Notes under the pieces: generated by a model
Database searches by the model: none
What the model saw: only the letters and a program-made list of their open reading frames with translations
Told to the model about the DNA's origin: nothing
Assembly: GCF_026410405.1 (NCBI RefSeq)
Contig: NZ_JAPMLN010000013.1
Location: forward strand, 31,177 to 95,176
Length of the DNA stretch: 64,000 bases
Source: Marinicella gelatinilytica
Lineage (GTDB): Bacteria > Pseudomonadota > Gammaproteobacteria > Xanthomonadales > Marinicellaceae
Direction of reading: 5' to 3'
Shown: piece after piece, positions 38,432 to 47,477 of the stretch
How the letters are laid out: every line of letters begins with the position of its first letter
Position numbering within the stretch: position 1 is the stretch's first letter
Translations under genes and position numbers: made by a program

Positions 38432-38634
38432 ACCCGTGGTGCATTTGGAATGATAATTGGTTCTCAAGATTGCTTTCAGCACCTAAAAGTGTCATGTCAT
38501 TCCGACTAAGCGAAGCGCATGGAGGAATCTCGCCAATTTTATCGCAAATCTCCATCGTCAGGAGATATCTCCACTCGCTTCGCTCGGTCGATATGACAAA
38601 ACTTGTTGTGTTCTGTCCTAAATGCACCACGGGT
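38432..38634. repeat. Nested palindromic MITE/REP-like element
   Basis: Outer inverted repeats ACCCGTGGTGCATTT (38432-38446) and AAATGCACCACGGGT (38620-38634) are perfect 15-mers. Inside lies a second imperfect pair of about 23 bp, 38495-38517 against 38576-38598. It begins TGTCATTCCGAC and contains AGCGAAGCG/CGCTTCGCT. Part of the outer arm (TGCACCAC) recurs at 38298-38305. 'GTCATTCCGA..GCGAAGCG' repeats are widespread intergenic palindromes in bacteria. The element sits within the 563-bp gap 38166-38728, which otherwise holds only AT-rich sequence. Confidence 0.7.
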
Positions 38635-38676
38635 TATTTTGTAATCATGTACTGAGCTTTTGAGTTTTTAAAGTCT

Positions 38677-38703
38677 AAAAAAAAAGCACCGAAAAGCGAT
38701 GCT
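38677..38703 (-). terminator. Rho-independent terminator of the second toroid gene
   Basis: On the minus strand an AGCATCG/CGGTGCT-type stem (one G-T pair) with a short loop is followed by nine T, 26 bp past the stop. The segment between stop and hairpin is shared with the paralogous gene. Confidence 0.82.
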
Positions 38704-38728
38704 TTTTATTAAATCAAGCAATGCGAAA

Positions 38729-39919
38729 TTAATTCACATAACATTCCATCTGGCCCTGGAAGATACGATCATATACGCCTTCAGTGCCTAAGGCTTGAAT
38801 GGCTTCCGCTTCGATCTCAGAATTCTTATCTCCACCGGGATAACTCAGAAAACCACCGTCAACATCTTGCATAGATGCCAACCAAATTTTAGCTGACTCA
38901 ATAGCCGGCAGATAATTTTTGTTAGGGAAACGTTCTTGAGCTTTGACTAAAGCCAAAACCGCATAAGCTGTCGTTTGCGTGTCTGCGAGTGGATTTGAAC
39001 CATCTGCAGTTAATGCGAGACCGGATTTATCATAAAAAGAACCATCTGGATTTTGCAAACCAACTAAATGATCAGTTAGTTCTTCTAAATTAATCATACC
39101 ATTCACATCACTGTGGTTAGGGGCGTTTATGGGTGCAGGAAAATCATTCACATAATTAACCCGCGCCAAACCTAAAACAGCACCTGCGATGCCTAAAACA
39201 TCATACGCTTTATAGACAATGTCTCCTTGATAAGTATAGGTTGTTGTATTAGTCAAATCATTCAAGGCCGTTAAAATACCCTCTTTAAATTTATCTGATA
39301 TCCCCTGATAACAAAATCGCTCAGCCGCTAATACCTGCGGCGCAAACTCCCACGATCTTAAATTGACATATGCGGTTGTTGTTCTTCGAGAAGCCGCAAT
39401 AAAATCATCAATATCCTGGTCAAAACGATAATTTCCAGCCAAAAACTTCTCGTAATAATTATCAACAACAAAGTTGCGATAAGCATCATCCCCGGTTAAC
39501 GCCCAAACCCGCCATAAATGCAATGCCGATTGTGACCACAAACGAACTTCGCCAGCTTCATTGCCATTCGTGAATACAGAAGTTAAACCATGGGCTGTGC
39601 CTTCTAAAGCCGCATTTTTGATCATGTTTAAGCCAAACTTTTCATTCACAACCAAAAGACCATCGACAATGGGCGCAACAGTATTTGTCGGAGAAGTCGC
39701 GGGACATACATCATGATCATCCCAAGCCCATCCGCCATCATCGCACTGATCAACCACAAGGTGGATACCCCCATTTAATATGGCTTCATCATAAGGCCCA
39801 TCATAAGTTAATCCGGCACGAGTTACATCAACTTCATCCGCCGCGTGCAAAGCCAGCGAACAACCAAAAAACAAGCAACACAAGACCCACTTGGGTTTAG
39901 AAAAACTATTCATAAACAT
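38729..39919 (-). CDS. Secreted alpha/alpha-toroid protein (prenyltransferase/squalene-cyclase-like repeats), copy 2
   Basis: A 396-residue paralog of the 37053-38165 product with the same order of parts. It has a signal peptide (about 1-26, ending L-H-A), then TYDGPYDEAILNGGIH, QCDDGGWAW near 58, LHLWRVWALTGDDAYRNF and VLAAERFCYQGISDKFKEGI. The ending is MQDVDGGFLSYPGG followed by GVYDRIFQGQMECYVN. It is longer mainly through insertions around 205-260. No catalytic D-x-D-D is seen. I do not recognise a characterised family beyond the toroid fold. Many Asp/Asn and the paired cysteines (DQC, DVC, RFC, MEC) suit an exported protein. Confidence 0.7.
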   Translation of the reverse strand: MFMNSFSKPKWVLCCLFFGCSLALHAADEVDVTRAGLTYDGPYDEAILNGGIHLVVDQCDDGGWAWDDHDVCPATSPTNTVAPIVDGLLVVNEKFGLNMIKNAALEGTAHGLTSVFTNGNEAGEVRLWSQSALHLWRVWALTGDDAYRNFVVDNYYEKFLAGNYRFDQDIDDFIAASRRTTTAYVNLRSWEFAPQVLAAERFCYQGISDKFKEGILTALNDLTNTTTYTYQGDIVYKAYDVLGIAGAVLGLARVNYVNDFPAPINAPNHSDVNGMINLEELTDHLVGLQNPDGSFYDKSGLALTADGSNPLADTQTTAYAVLALVKAQERFPNKNYLPAIESAKIWLASMQDVDGGFLSYPGGDKNSEIEAEAIQALGTEGVYDRIFQGQMECYVN

Positions 39920-40021
39920 CCTCTTATTTAAAAAACTAAAAAAATATCCCTAATTAAGGAATCCTGTTATTAGGATACATAAGTGATTATTTAATGTAAA
40001 TATTTTTCTGACAGGGTTCAC

Positions 40022-40038
40022 ATTATGTGCGACATAAT
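40022..40038. promoter_or_regulatory. Operator-like palindrome upstream of the second toroid gene
   Basis: ATTATGT-gcg-ACATAAT, 7-bp perfect arms with a 3-base centre, about 105 bp upstream of the start at 39919. The size and spacing suit a dimeric regulator; the regulator is unknown. Confidence 0.4.
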
Positions 40039-40098
40039 ATGGTATTTAAGTTGATATAAGCCATTTTTAAGAATAAATTGCATGGAAAAGTGTGAAGT

Positions 40099-40135
40099 TG
40101 ACACAAAGCGACACATAACGCGCCACTTTGTGTCA
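40099..40135 (-). terminator. Hairpin after the prolyl oligopeptidase gene
   Basis: TGACACAAAG (40099-40108) pairs perfectly with CTTTGTGTCA (40126-40135), 23 bp past the stop of the gene ending at 40158. No T-run is present on the minus strand, so it may be a pause or stabilising hairpin, or a regulatory site. Confidence 0.45.
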
Positions 40136-40157
40136 GTAGTAAGGATGGTCGTTTAAT

Positions 40158-42287
40158 TTACCTTAAATGCGTCCACAGATGGGTATAGACCAAAGCCAGG
40201 CGTTCTGCTAACTGCTCGTTGGTGCTGGAGCCGCCGTGGCCGCCTTCGATATTTTCGTAATACCACACAGGATAACCATAGGATTCCATTTTGGCGGCCA
40301 TTTTGCGGGCATGACCGGGATGCACCCGATCATCTCGGGTTGAGGTGAAAAAGAAGGTCGCCGGATAATCAGTATCTTTGCGAAGATTTTGGTAAGGACT
40401 GTATTCTTTCATAAATGCCCAATGCTCAGGGTTATCGGGATTACCGAATTCGCCCATCCAGCTGGCACCGGCGAGTAGCTTATGATACCGTTTCATATCC
40501 AGTAACGGCACACCAATAATGGCGGCACCATACAATTCCGGATGACGGGTCATGGTGGCACCCACCAATAAACCACCATTGGAGCGGCCTTCAATACCCA
40601 GATGCTCAGGTGATGTGATGTTGCGTTCCACCAAGTCTTTAGCCACTGCTTCGAAATCTTCATAGGATTTGGTTTTATTATCGAGTAATGCGGCCTGATG
40701 CCATTGCGGGCCATACTCGCCACCGCCACGAATATTGGCTGAAACAAACACTCCACCACGATCGAGCCAGAGTTTGCCGTAAGCCCCTTCTAAGGCTTCA
40801 TAGCTACCGGAATAGGACGGTGTCAGAGAATTTCTGAAGCCACCGTAGGAAAAAATATGGGTCGGGTTTTTGCCGTTATATTGTAAATCTTTATTCATGA
40901 CAATAAAGTAAGGCACAAAAGTGCCGTCTTTGGAACGGGCAAAGAACTGTTTCACCACATAGGGCTCGGCATCAAAACTTGGCTTTTGGGACCGCACAGC
41001 GGTGGCTTTAAGATTTTTACCTGATACATGGTACAAAGTCGGTGGCTTAATAAAGGACTCATACACCGCAAAAAAATCACCGGATTTATCATCCACAGAA
41101 GTCAAACTCACAGCCCCGTTGGCCGGAAATTCAACCCGGTTTTTTTGCCAAACCCGATTGGCATCATCCGTATTGGGTTGATAAACATCCACCTGAGCCA
41201 CCACATCCACCAATGAATTAACGATAATACTGTCGTCGGTGGTGGCAATGGATTCGATGGTGGTGAATTGATTCGGGTCTAAAAACACCTGCCAATCATC
41301 TGTTTCAGCTTTCGCCTCTTGATTTAACAATAAGTCGGGTTTAATCAATAACACCATACCTTGTTTTAAAGCCTGTTCCTGGAAAGTCCAGTCATCTTTC
41401 AGCGACACCAATAACTGTCCTTGAAAAACACCATTAATTTCGGCGCTGTCAGGAAGATTAAGCTTCTTCGGTGTGTTATTCTTTAAAATGTAAAAGTCAT
41501 TTGTCCAAAACGATGTACTATCAAGTACAAAATCAATGGCCTCATCCCCCTCACCCAAACGAAAGGCGCCGGTAGATACAGATTTATTGGGGACTGTTAG
41601 GAGGGTTTTGGCCGCTTTTAAATCTTCACCCCGGGTCCAGAGTTTGACCACGGCCGGATAACCCGATTCGGTCATACTGCCGGCACCAAAATCTGTGGCC
41701 ACATACAAATGGTCCTTATCGCGCCATGAAACCCGCATCTTGGCCTTGGGCAACTGGAAACCGTCTTCGATGAACTGTTTACTGTCGACATCGAATTCTT
41801 TCATAATAACCGCATCACCACCACCGGGCGATAAGTAGGTTAAACAACGTTGATACTCAGGTTTTAGACAATTCATGCCTTTAAAGACCCAAGTGCCTTC
41901 ATTGTCTTCATTGTAAGCGTCCATATCTAACACTGTCTGCCATTCAGCCGTGTCATTACTGATGAAGCTATCAACCTTAGCTCGGCGATAAATGCCCCGT
42001 GGATTTTCAGCATCTTTCCAATAGTTATAAAGCCAATCTCCTTGGCGGCTCACTGCAGGAATACGTGATTTATTGTTTAAGGTTGATAAGGCTTGCTGAT
42101 ATAGTTCCTTATAGATGGGTTTAGACTTATAGTCATCAGCGGTTGACTTATTTTCATTTTTTACCCATTCCATGGCACGTTCAGAATCAATGTCTTCTAA
42201 CCAAATAAATGGATCAAGTTCTGTTGTTGGCTCTTTGGCGATGACCCCACCGCATATTAAGGTTAGTAATATAATACGAATAAACAT
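40158..42287 (-). CDS. Prolyl oligopeptidase family (S9A) serine peptidase, secreted
   Basis: A ~709-residue protein with a seven-bladed propeller in the first two thirds and an alpha/beta hydrolase at the C-terminus. The catalytic Ser is in GRSNGGLLVGATM, the Asp in TSTRDDRVHPGHA and the His in EGGHGGSS. DPFIWLEDIDSERAMEWV is the family's N-terminal hallmark. An ATG 63 bp upstream gives a longer frame, but MFIRIILLTLICGGVIAKE is a good signal peptide, so I chose 42287. Such enzymes cut peptides after proline. Gene context does not define the substrate. Confidence 0.9.
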   Translation of the reverse strand: MFIRIILLTLICGGVIAKEPTTELDPFIWLEDIDSERAMEWVKNENKSTADDYKSKPIYKELYQQALSTLNNKSRIPAVSRQGDWLYNYWKDAENPRGIYRRAKVDSFISNDTAEWQTVLDMDAYNEDNEGTWVFKGMNCLKPEYQRCLTYLSPGGGDAVIMKEFDVDSKQFIEDGFQLPKAKMRVSWRDKDHLYVATDFGAGSMTESGYPAVVKLWTRGEDLKAAKTLLTVPNKSVSTGAFRLGEGDEAIDFVLDSTSFWTNDFYILKNNTPKKLNLPDSAEINGVFQGQLLVSLKDDWTFQEQALKQGMVLLIKPDLLLNQEAKAETDDWQVFLDPNQFTTIESIATTDDSIIVNSLVDVVAQVDVYQPNTDDANRVWQKNRVEFPANGAVSLTSVDDKSGDFFAVYESFIKPPTLYHVSGKNLKATAVRSQKPSFDAEPYVVKQFFARSKDGTFVPYFIVMNKDLQYNGKNPTHIFSYGGFRNSLTPSYSGSYEALEGAYGKLWLDRGGVFVSANIRGGGEYGPQWHQAALLDNKTKSYEDFEAVAKDLVERNITSPEHLGIEGRSNGGLLVGATMTRHPELYGAAIIGVPLLDMKRYHKLLAGASWMGEFGNPDNPEHWAFMKEYSPYQNLRKDTDYPATFFFTSTRDDRVHPGHARKMAAKMESYGYPVWYYENIEGGHGGSSTNEQLAERLALVYTHLWTHLR

Positions 42288-42396
42288 AATGGTTTTAAGG
42301 AATGGGAAAGTAATGATTTTACCGTGAAAATCACAGCGGTTAAAGTCCATACGTATAATTGACGCTAAAGGATCGTTAATAAAAACTGATTAACGA

Positions 42397-43317
42397 TTAA
42401 AATATGGTTCGTTCCGTGGCATCGGTAAAATGCTCCAGAAACCGTAAACCTCGATAAGAGTTACCTTTTTCATTTAATCGAGGTGACCATACAGCCAGGC
42501 TAAATTCTCCCGGCATCACTGCCACAATACCGCCACCAACACCACTTTTACCGGGCAGACCCACACGAAAAGCAAAATCCCCTGCTTCATCATAAAAACC
42601 GCAAGTCAGCATGATGGCGTTGATACGTTTTGCCTGACCTTCACTGAGATAACTATATTTACCATCAGCACTACGTCCATGTTTAGCCAAATACATAAAA
42701 ATTCTCGCCAGCTGCTCACAGCTCACAGCAATGGAACACACATCAAAATAAAAGTCCAATACATCTTCCACTTCGTGCTTAATGTTACCCATGGACTTCA
42801 TAAAATAAGCCAGCGCCATATTGCGGTAGCCTTCAGATTTTTCCGACGCTGCAATGGCCTGGGTAAAATTAATATCATCATCCGCAGCCAGGGTTCGGAG
42901 CATACTAATAACGACTTCACGCGGATCGCTGAATAATTCCATCAATACATCACAAACAACAATGGCACCGGCATTGGAAAATGGATTTCGTGGAATACCG
43001 TAATCACTCTCTAAGCGACTGAGGTTATTAAACGGTGTACCGGAGGGCTCTACCCCAACCCTTTGCCACAGTTGGGCATCGAGTTTTTGATAGGCCAAAC
43101 TCAAAGTCACCACTTTGACAATACTTTGAATGGAAAACTGTTCCTGCCAATCACCTGCTGAAAAACATTGGTTATCGGTGTTAATTAAACAAACACCAAA
43201 CTTCTCACTGTCAACCGTGGCCAGTTCAGGAATATAGCCCGCCACTTGGCCCAAATTTTTTTCCAACAACAGTTGTTGGTAGATGTGGTCAATTATTTTG
43301 CCAAAGTCCATCATCAC
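42397..43317 (-). CDS. glsB: Glutaminase
   Basis: A 306-residue beta-lactamase-fold glutaminase that hydrolyses glutamine to glutamate and ammonia. The catalytic S-x-x-K is in FSIQSIVKVVTLSLAY, and the signature NPFSNAGAIVVCD and GLPGKSGVGGGIVAVMPG are present. Length matches bacterial YneH/GlsB (308). It overlaps the end of rapA by 4 bp, an unusual partner. A 9-bp inverted repeat (ATCGTTAAT/ATTAACGAT, 42372-42397) lies at its stop codon. Confidence 0.94.
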   Translation of the reverse strand: MMMDFGKIIDHIYQQLLLEKNLGQVAGYIPELATVDSEKFGVCLINTDNQCFSAGDWQEQFSIQSIVKVVTLSLAYQKLDAQLWQRVGVEPSGTPFNNLSRLESDYGIPRNPFSNAGAIVVCDVLMELFSDPREVVISMLRTLAADDDINFTQAIAASEKSEGYRNMALAYFMKSMGNIKHEVEDVLDFYFDVCSIAVSCEQLARIFMYLAKHGRSADGKYSYLSEGQAKRINAIMLTCGFYDEAGDFAFRVGLPGKSGVGGGIVAVMPGEFSLAVWSPRLNEKGNSYRGLRFLEHFTDATERTIF

Positions 43318-46196
43318 ATAGTAACTAAAACACGCAAAGAATCCAACTGCGGTTGTAATGATTGAATGCGCTCAACCGCCTTTGTTAACTGCTGTTGCGC
43401 ATATACCACCTCGTCTTCCCGAACCAAATGATTTTGTTCTGCCAATTGCTGTAGACGTTCAATTTCTCCATTTAAATGTGTTTTGACACGTTGCTGCCAT
43501 TGCATAAGCAAGTCAGGCTGCTGCTGTTTAATTTTAAAATCAGCCAACTTTAATAACTGTTTAATCACCGGTAATTTAGCTTTGAGCACCGCAACAGCGG
43601 TTTTTTGTGGCACTGATTGCGCCATCGCCTGTAATGTATTTGCATCCAATTGTTGTGACAAATCTTTACCTTGCTCAGTCAATAATAAACGCACCACCTG
43701 CGGCGGCAGTAGTCCGGCTAAGTATCGATTTTGTCGCCCACTTAGCGCAAACTGAAAATGGCACTCCAAAAACAATTGGCCCGCCTTCAAACCCTGCTGC
43801 TGGATTACAACCAAGGTACTGTTGCCTTTTTCCTGATCTAAAATCATGTCCATAACTTCAGTGACCATGGGATGTTCCCAGGTGAGATAATGCCAGGTTT
43901 CATTGGCCAACGCATAATGGCGATGGTAAGTCACGGTCATGCCATCATCGGGCAAGCGCGGAAAATAACCTTGCATTTGTTCAGTGGGATGCAAAATTTC
44001 ACTGCCGTTACTGTTCACCTCAAAATCAACACCATATAAATCATAGACCCGATGCATAAAATCAATCAGCAGATTTACACGCTCTTCTGATTCTGCCTGT
44101 TCAACCAACCTATCCGCACCCGGAGGATGGGATTGAAACTCAAGTAGTCGGTCTCGGCCACGTGCCATTTTAGTCAATAAATCTTCACTTTGTGTTTGGG
44201 TTTGTTTAATCAATTGCTCAATTTCCTGAGTCTCTAAATCACCGATTAAGGCTGCCTTAAACTGTTTAAAAAGTATTGCGGCAGCCGGATTAGGGGCATT
44301 GAAAATCCCTAACCCTTCGTCATACCAACGAAACCAGGTATGTTGCTGTGAATCTGCAAAAATGGGTACATGTAGCATAATTTCACGGCCTTGACCAATG
44401 CGATCTAAACGTCCGATTCGCTGCTCTAATAAGTCCGGATGCGGTGGCAAATCAAACAAGATTAAATGTCGCGCAAATTGAAAATTACGGCCTTCACTTC
44501 CGATTTCAGAACACAATAGAAGTGAAGCGCCCTGCTCAAAATCAGCAAACCAAGCAGCAGCCTGATCACGCTCAACTAAACTCATGCCTTCATGAAATAA
44601 AGCGGCATGAATACCATACTTTTCTCGTAGATAATCGGCTAAAGCCAGAACACTATCAGCCCGATGCGCAATCAACACCACTTTTTCATTGTTCAAACTT
44701 TGTAACGTATTAACCAACCAGGGAATTCTTGGGTCCACCTTGGTCCATTGAGTATTTTCATCATCCGCTCGAAAGCTAAGTTCCGGCGATAAATAAGTTG
44801 TTACATCATTTGCTGTCTGATAACTGTCAGGCTCAGATAATAATGTCAATGCCAAAAGCCGCTCAGGAAAGCCGCTCACCGATTGTCGGGTATTACGAAA
44901 CATAATTCGTCCGGTACCGTATTGATCCAGTAAGCGATGTATAAAAGCGGAGGTTTTATCAGGTTGTTGCGCCAGCTCTTGTAACTCACTGATAACTGAC
45001 GGCGCCACTCGACCTTGCAAAATTTCATTGACGTGTTTAATCGGCAATGGATTATCTTGCTGCTGTGCGTCGATTAACAGACCAATACCTTCTGCAATCG
45101 GCTCAAAACGATTTTGCTCTTTCACAAATTCATCATAATTATTAAACCGATCTTTATCCAATAACCGCAAACGTGCAAAATGACTGCGTTGACCCAACTG
45201 TTCCGGCGTCGCTGTCAACAACAACACACCTGCGACGGTTTCGCTGAGTTTTTCAATGACACCATAAGCCCGCTGCTCTCGGCTCAATGTCTTGCCGTCA
45301 AATAAAACCGTTAAATCCTGATAACGATCATCCTCAGGTTGTCGTAAATGATGCGCTTCGTCCACCACCATAAGATCCCAATCAGCAGCATAAACTTCAC
45401 TAAAGCGTTGAGCTGAATCTGAAATTAATGACAAAGGCACCAGTACCTGTTGGGCTGACTCAAAAGGGTTGTCATAGCCACTGTCAATTAAAGCCTCGCA
45501 CTGGGCTTCATCAAATACACTCACGTGAATATTAAAACGTCGCATCAGTTCAATCATCCACTGATGTACCAAACTGTCTGGCACCACAAATAAAACCCGA
45601 TCTGCCAAGCCGTTGAGTAATTGCGCATGAACGATTAAACCGGCTTCAATGGTTTTACCTAAACCCACCTCATCGGCCAGCAAAACCCGAGGTGCAAAAC
45701 GTCGACTAACTTGTTTTGCGATATAAAGTTGATGTGACAATAAAGCCGTGCGACAACCCATTAAGCCATATAGCTCAGATTGCCATAAATCTCGTCTGTG
45801 ATTAGCTGCATCTTGTCGCAACCGAAACCATTTAGGCGAATCTAATTGTGCATTTAACAAACGATCCTTGGGTTGTGATAAAGCGATGTTATCTGCAATA
45901 TCAGTCTCGCTGACATCAATTTCATCACCGGCGTCATTAACGCCTTGATAATTGATTAAACCATCGACTTCAGAAATTTCGGTCACCGTTAGCCTTTGAC
46001 CATCATGACATTTAATCTCATCACCAACCTGAGGCCGATATCGAATCAAAGGCGCATTTTCCATGGCATAAATTCGCATTTCATTCACGGCACCGAAATG
46101 CAACTTAACCATACGGGCCTGTCGCGCCACCACTTGACCCAAACCCAAAGCCACATCCGCTTCATTAAAATAACGTTGTCCAATCTGAAAAGTCAT
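43314..46196 (-). CDS. rapA: RNA polymerase-associated ATPase RapA
   Basis: A 960-residue Swi2/Snf2-type ATPase that binds RNA polymerase and promotes its recycling. The N-terminal ~110 residues hold Tudor-like beta barrels. Walker A is LLADEVGLGKTIEAGLI, motif II is VVDEAHHLR, motif III is LLLTATPEQ, and motif VI is QRIGRLDRIGQG. The C-terminal half is RapA-specific. Length matches E. coli RapA (968). It is followed by glsB with coupled ends. Confidence 0.96.
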   Translation of the reverse strand: MTFQIGQRYFNEADVALGLGQVVARQARMVKLHFGAVNEMRIYAMENAPLIRYRPQVGDEIKCHDGQRLTVTEISEVDGLINYQGVNDAGDEIDVSETDIADNIALSQPKDRLLNAQLDSPKWFRLRQDAANHRRDLWQSELYGLMGCRTALLSHQLYIAKQVSRRFAPRVLLADEVGLGKTIEAGLIVHAQLLNGLADRVLFVVPDSLVHQWMIELMRRFNIHVSVFDEAQCEALIDSGYDNPFESAQQVLVPLSLISDSAQRFSEVYAADWDLMVVDEAHHLRQPEDDRYQDLTVLFDGKTLSREQRAYGVIEKLSETVAGVLLLTATPEQLGQRSHFARLRLLDKDRFNNYDEFVKEQNRFEPIAEGIGLLIDAQQQDNPLPIKHVNEILQGRVAPSVISELQELAQQPDKTSAFIHRLLDQYGTGRIMFRNTRQSVSGFPERLLALTLLSEPDSYQTANDVTTYLSPELSFRADDENTQWTKVDPRIPWLVNTLQSLNNEKVVLIAHRADSVLALADYLREKYGIHAALFHEGMSLVERDQAAAWFADFEQGASLLLCSEIGSEGRNFQFARHLILFDLPPHPDLLEQRIGRLDRIGQGREIMLHVPIFADSQQHTWFRWYDEGLGIFNAPNPAAAILFKQFKAALIGDLETQEIEQLIKQTQTQSEDLLTKMARGRDRLLEFQSHPPGADRLVEQAESEERVNLLIDFMHRVYDLYGVDFEVNSNGSEILHPTEQMQGYFPRLPDDGMTVTYHRHYALANETWHYLTWEHPMVTEVMDMILDQEKGNSTLVVIQQQGLKAGQLFLECHFQFALSGRQNRYLAGLLPPQVVRLLLTEQGKDLSQQLDANTLQAMAQSVPQKTAVAVLKAKLPVIKQLLKLADFKIKQQQPDLLMQWQQRVKTHLNGEIERLQQLAEQNHLVREDEVVYAQQQLTKAVERIQSLQPQLDSLRVLVTM

Positions 46197-46303
46197 TCTT
46201 AAGATTCTAAAAAAACGTCCATTTTAGCAATTTTAAGATGGTATAGTGCAATGACATGTGTGCGATGAGTGAATTATAAACAGTCAGCTACAATAACAGT
46301 TGG

Positions 46304-46372
46304 CACCCTGAGGTGAGACTGGTTTTCTTAGTAATAGTCGTCATAGTACAAGTAAAATTAACACCCTAGGTG
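46304..46372. promoter_or_regulatory. Two similar CACC..GGTG palindromes
   Basis: CACC-ctga-GGTG at 46304-46315 and CACC-cta-GGTG at 46362-46372 lie in the divergent space between rapA and the lipid-kinase gene. They could be paired operator half-sites. A TATAAT box at about 46413 would suit a promoter for the downstream gene. Confidence 0.3.
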
Positions 46373-46439
46373 GCTGTTTAGCATTCAGCCTGCAAAAGCC
46401 AAACACAAACGTTATATAATCATCAGATTAATAACTAAA

Positions 46440-47354
46440 ATGACTGAGCATGATCAAATGAAACCACTGCTGATAATTTTTAATGCCCATGCCGGTAGCG
46501 GTTATGCCGAAAAATTGCTCCCTGACATCGAAGCGTATTTAACGAAAACCGGCATGGCCTATAAATTAAAAAAAACCGGTCGGCCAAAGGACGTTCATGC
46601 CCTGGTGACACAATCTGAGTTAAACCATTATTCTGCTGTGATCGCTGCCGGTGGTGACGGCACCTTATTTGAAGTGGTTAACGCCCTGATGCGGGTTCGT
46701 CCCGAACAGCGGCTGCCGCTGGGTATTTTACCTGTGGGTACAGGCAATGCCTTTTCACGGGAATTGGGTCTTAAACCGGCAGACTGGGAAAAAGCCATCG
46801 ATATTATTCACCGCAACAAGCTCAGGCCGGTGGATGTCGGTAAAGTACAGACCAGCGATCAACAATATTATTTTATCAATATAGTCGGCATCGGCCTGGT
46901 GGTTAATATCGGCCAAACCACGCAAAAAATTAAAAAACTCGGCCCCATGTCCTATTCTTTGGCTGCTTTATGGGAAACCATGCGCATTAAACCGAATCCA
47001 GTCAAAATCTCCATCGATGGCGACCTGATTGAGGACAATCTGGTGTTTGTTGAAATCGCTAACAGCCGCTACACCGGCACCTCCTTTAAGATTGCGCCCG
47101 ATGCACAAATTGATGATGGTTTACTGGACGTAATTCTACTCAAACCCATTGCCCGCTGGCGCATCTTAAATTTATTCCCCACCATCTACTCAGGCCGCCA
47201 CATCGAACACCCCGAAATCGAAACCCGTCGTGGTAAAACCATCACCCTGACCACAACCGAACCGATGTCGTTAATGCCCGACGGCGAATTTATCGGCCAT
47301 ACCCCGGCCACCATTAGCTGTGAGGCGAACGCATTGCAACTCTTGTCTCAGTAA
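46440..47354 (+). CDS. Diacylglycerol kinase-family lipid kinase (YegS/BmrU type)
   Basis: A 304-residue DAGK-catalytic-domain protein that phosphorylates a lipid. The nucleotide-binding NAHAGSG and AAGGDGTLFEVVNALM are clear, followed by GILPVGTGNAFSRELG and a beta-sandwich C-terminal half ending at LMPDGEFIG. Possible substrates are diacylglycerol, phosphatidylglycerol or sphingoid-like lipids. A second ATG at 46458 (MKPLLIIF) may be the true start. It is monocistronic. Confidence 0.88.
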   Translation: MTEHDQMKPLLIIFNAHAGSGYAEKLLPDIEAYLTKTGMAYKLKKTGRPKDVHALVTQSELNHYSAVIAAGGDGTLFEVVNALMRVRPEQRLPLGILPVGTGNAFSRELGLKPADWEKAIDIIHRNKLRPVDVGKVQTSDQQYYFINIVGIGLVVNIGQTTQKIKKLGPMSYSLAALWETMRIKPNPVKISIDGDLIEDNLVFVEIANSRYTGTSFKIAPDAQIDDGLLDVILLKPIARWRILNLFPTIYSGRHIEHPEIETRRGKTITLTTTEPMSLMPDGEFIGHTPATISCEANALQLLSQ

Positions 47355-47444
47355 AGTGATGTAAAAGAACATTTACTGAAATCTTTTAATATTTTTGTCC
47401 GCTAGGTTGGTTTTGTGTCGTTACCTCCACTGAGCAATTTTTTT

Positions 47445-47461
47445 AAGCCTATTACAGGCTT
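47445..47461 (+). other. Small hairpin just upstream of the first beta-helix gene
   Basis: AAGCCT-attac-AGGCTT, preceded by seven T, lies 16 bp before the ATG at 47478. Read on the minus strand it has a following A/T tract like a terminator; on the plus strand it would sit in the leader next to the AGGAG ribosome-binding site (47467-47471). A role in limiting translation is possible. Confidence 0.35.
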
Positions 47462-47477
47462 CACTTAGGAGAACAGA

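Noticed and set aside
38430..38630. 66-codon minus-strand frame (contains VISTERSEWRYL)
   Set aside because: It is produced by the palindromic repeat; such frames recur wherever this repeat type occurs and are not genes.
37053..39919. Functional squalene-hopene cyclase or terpene synthase
   Set aside because: The proteins carry signal peptides, are about half the length of squalene-hopene cyclases and lack the D-x-D-D acid motif.
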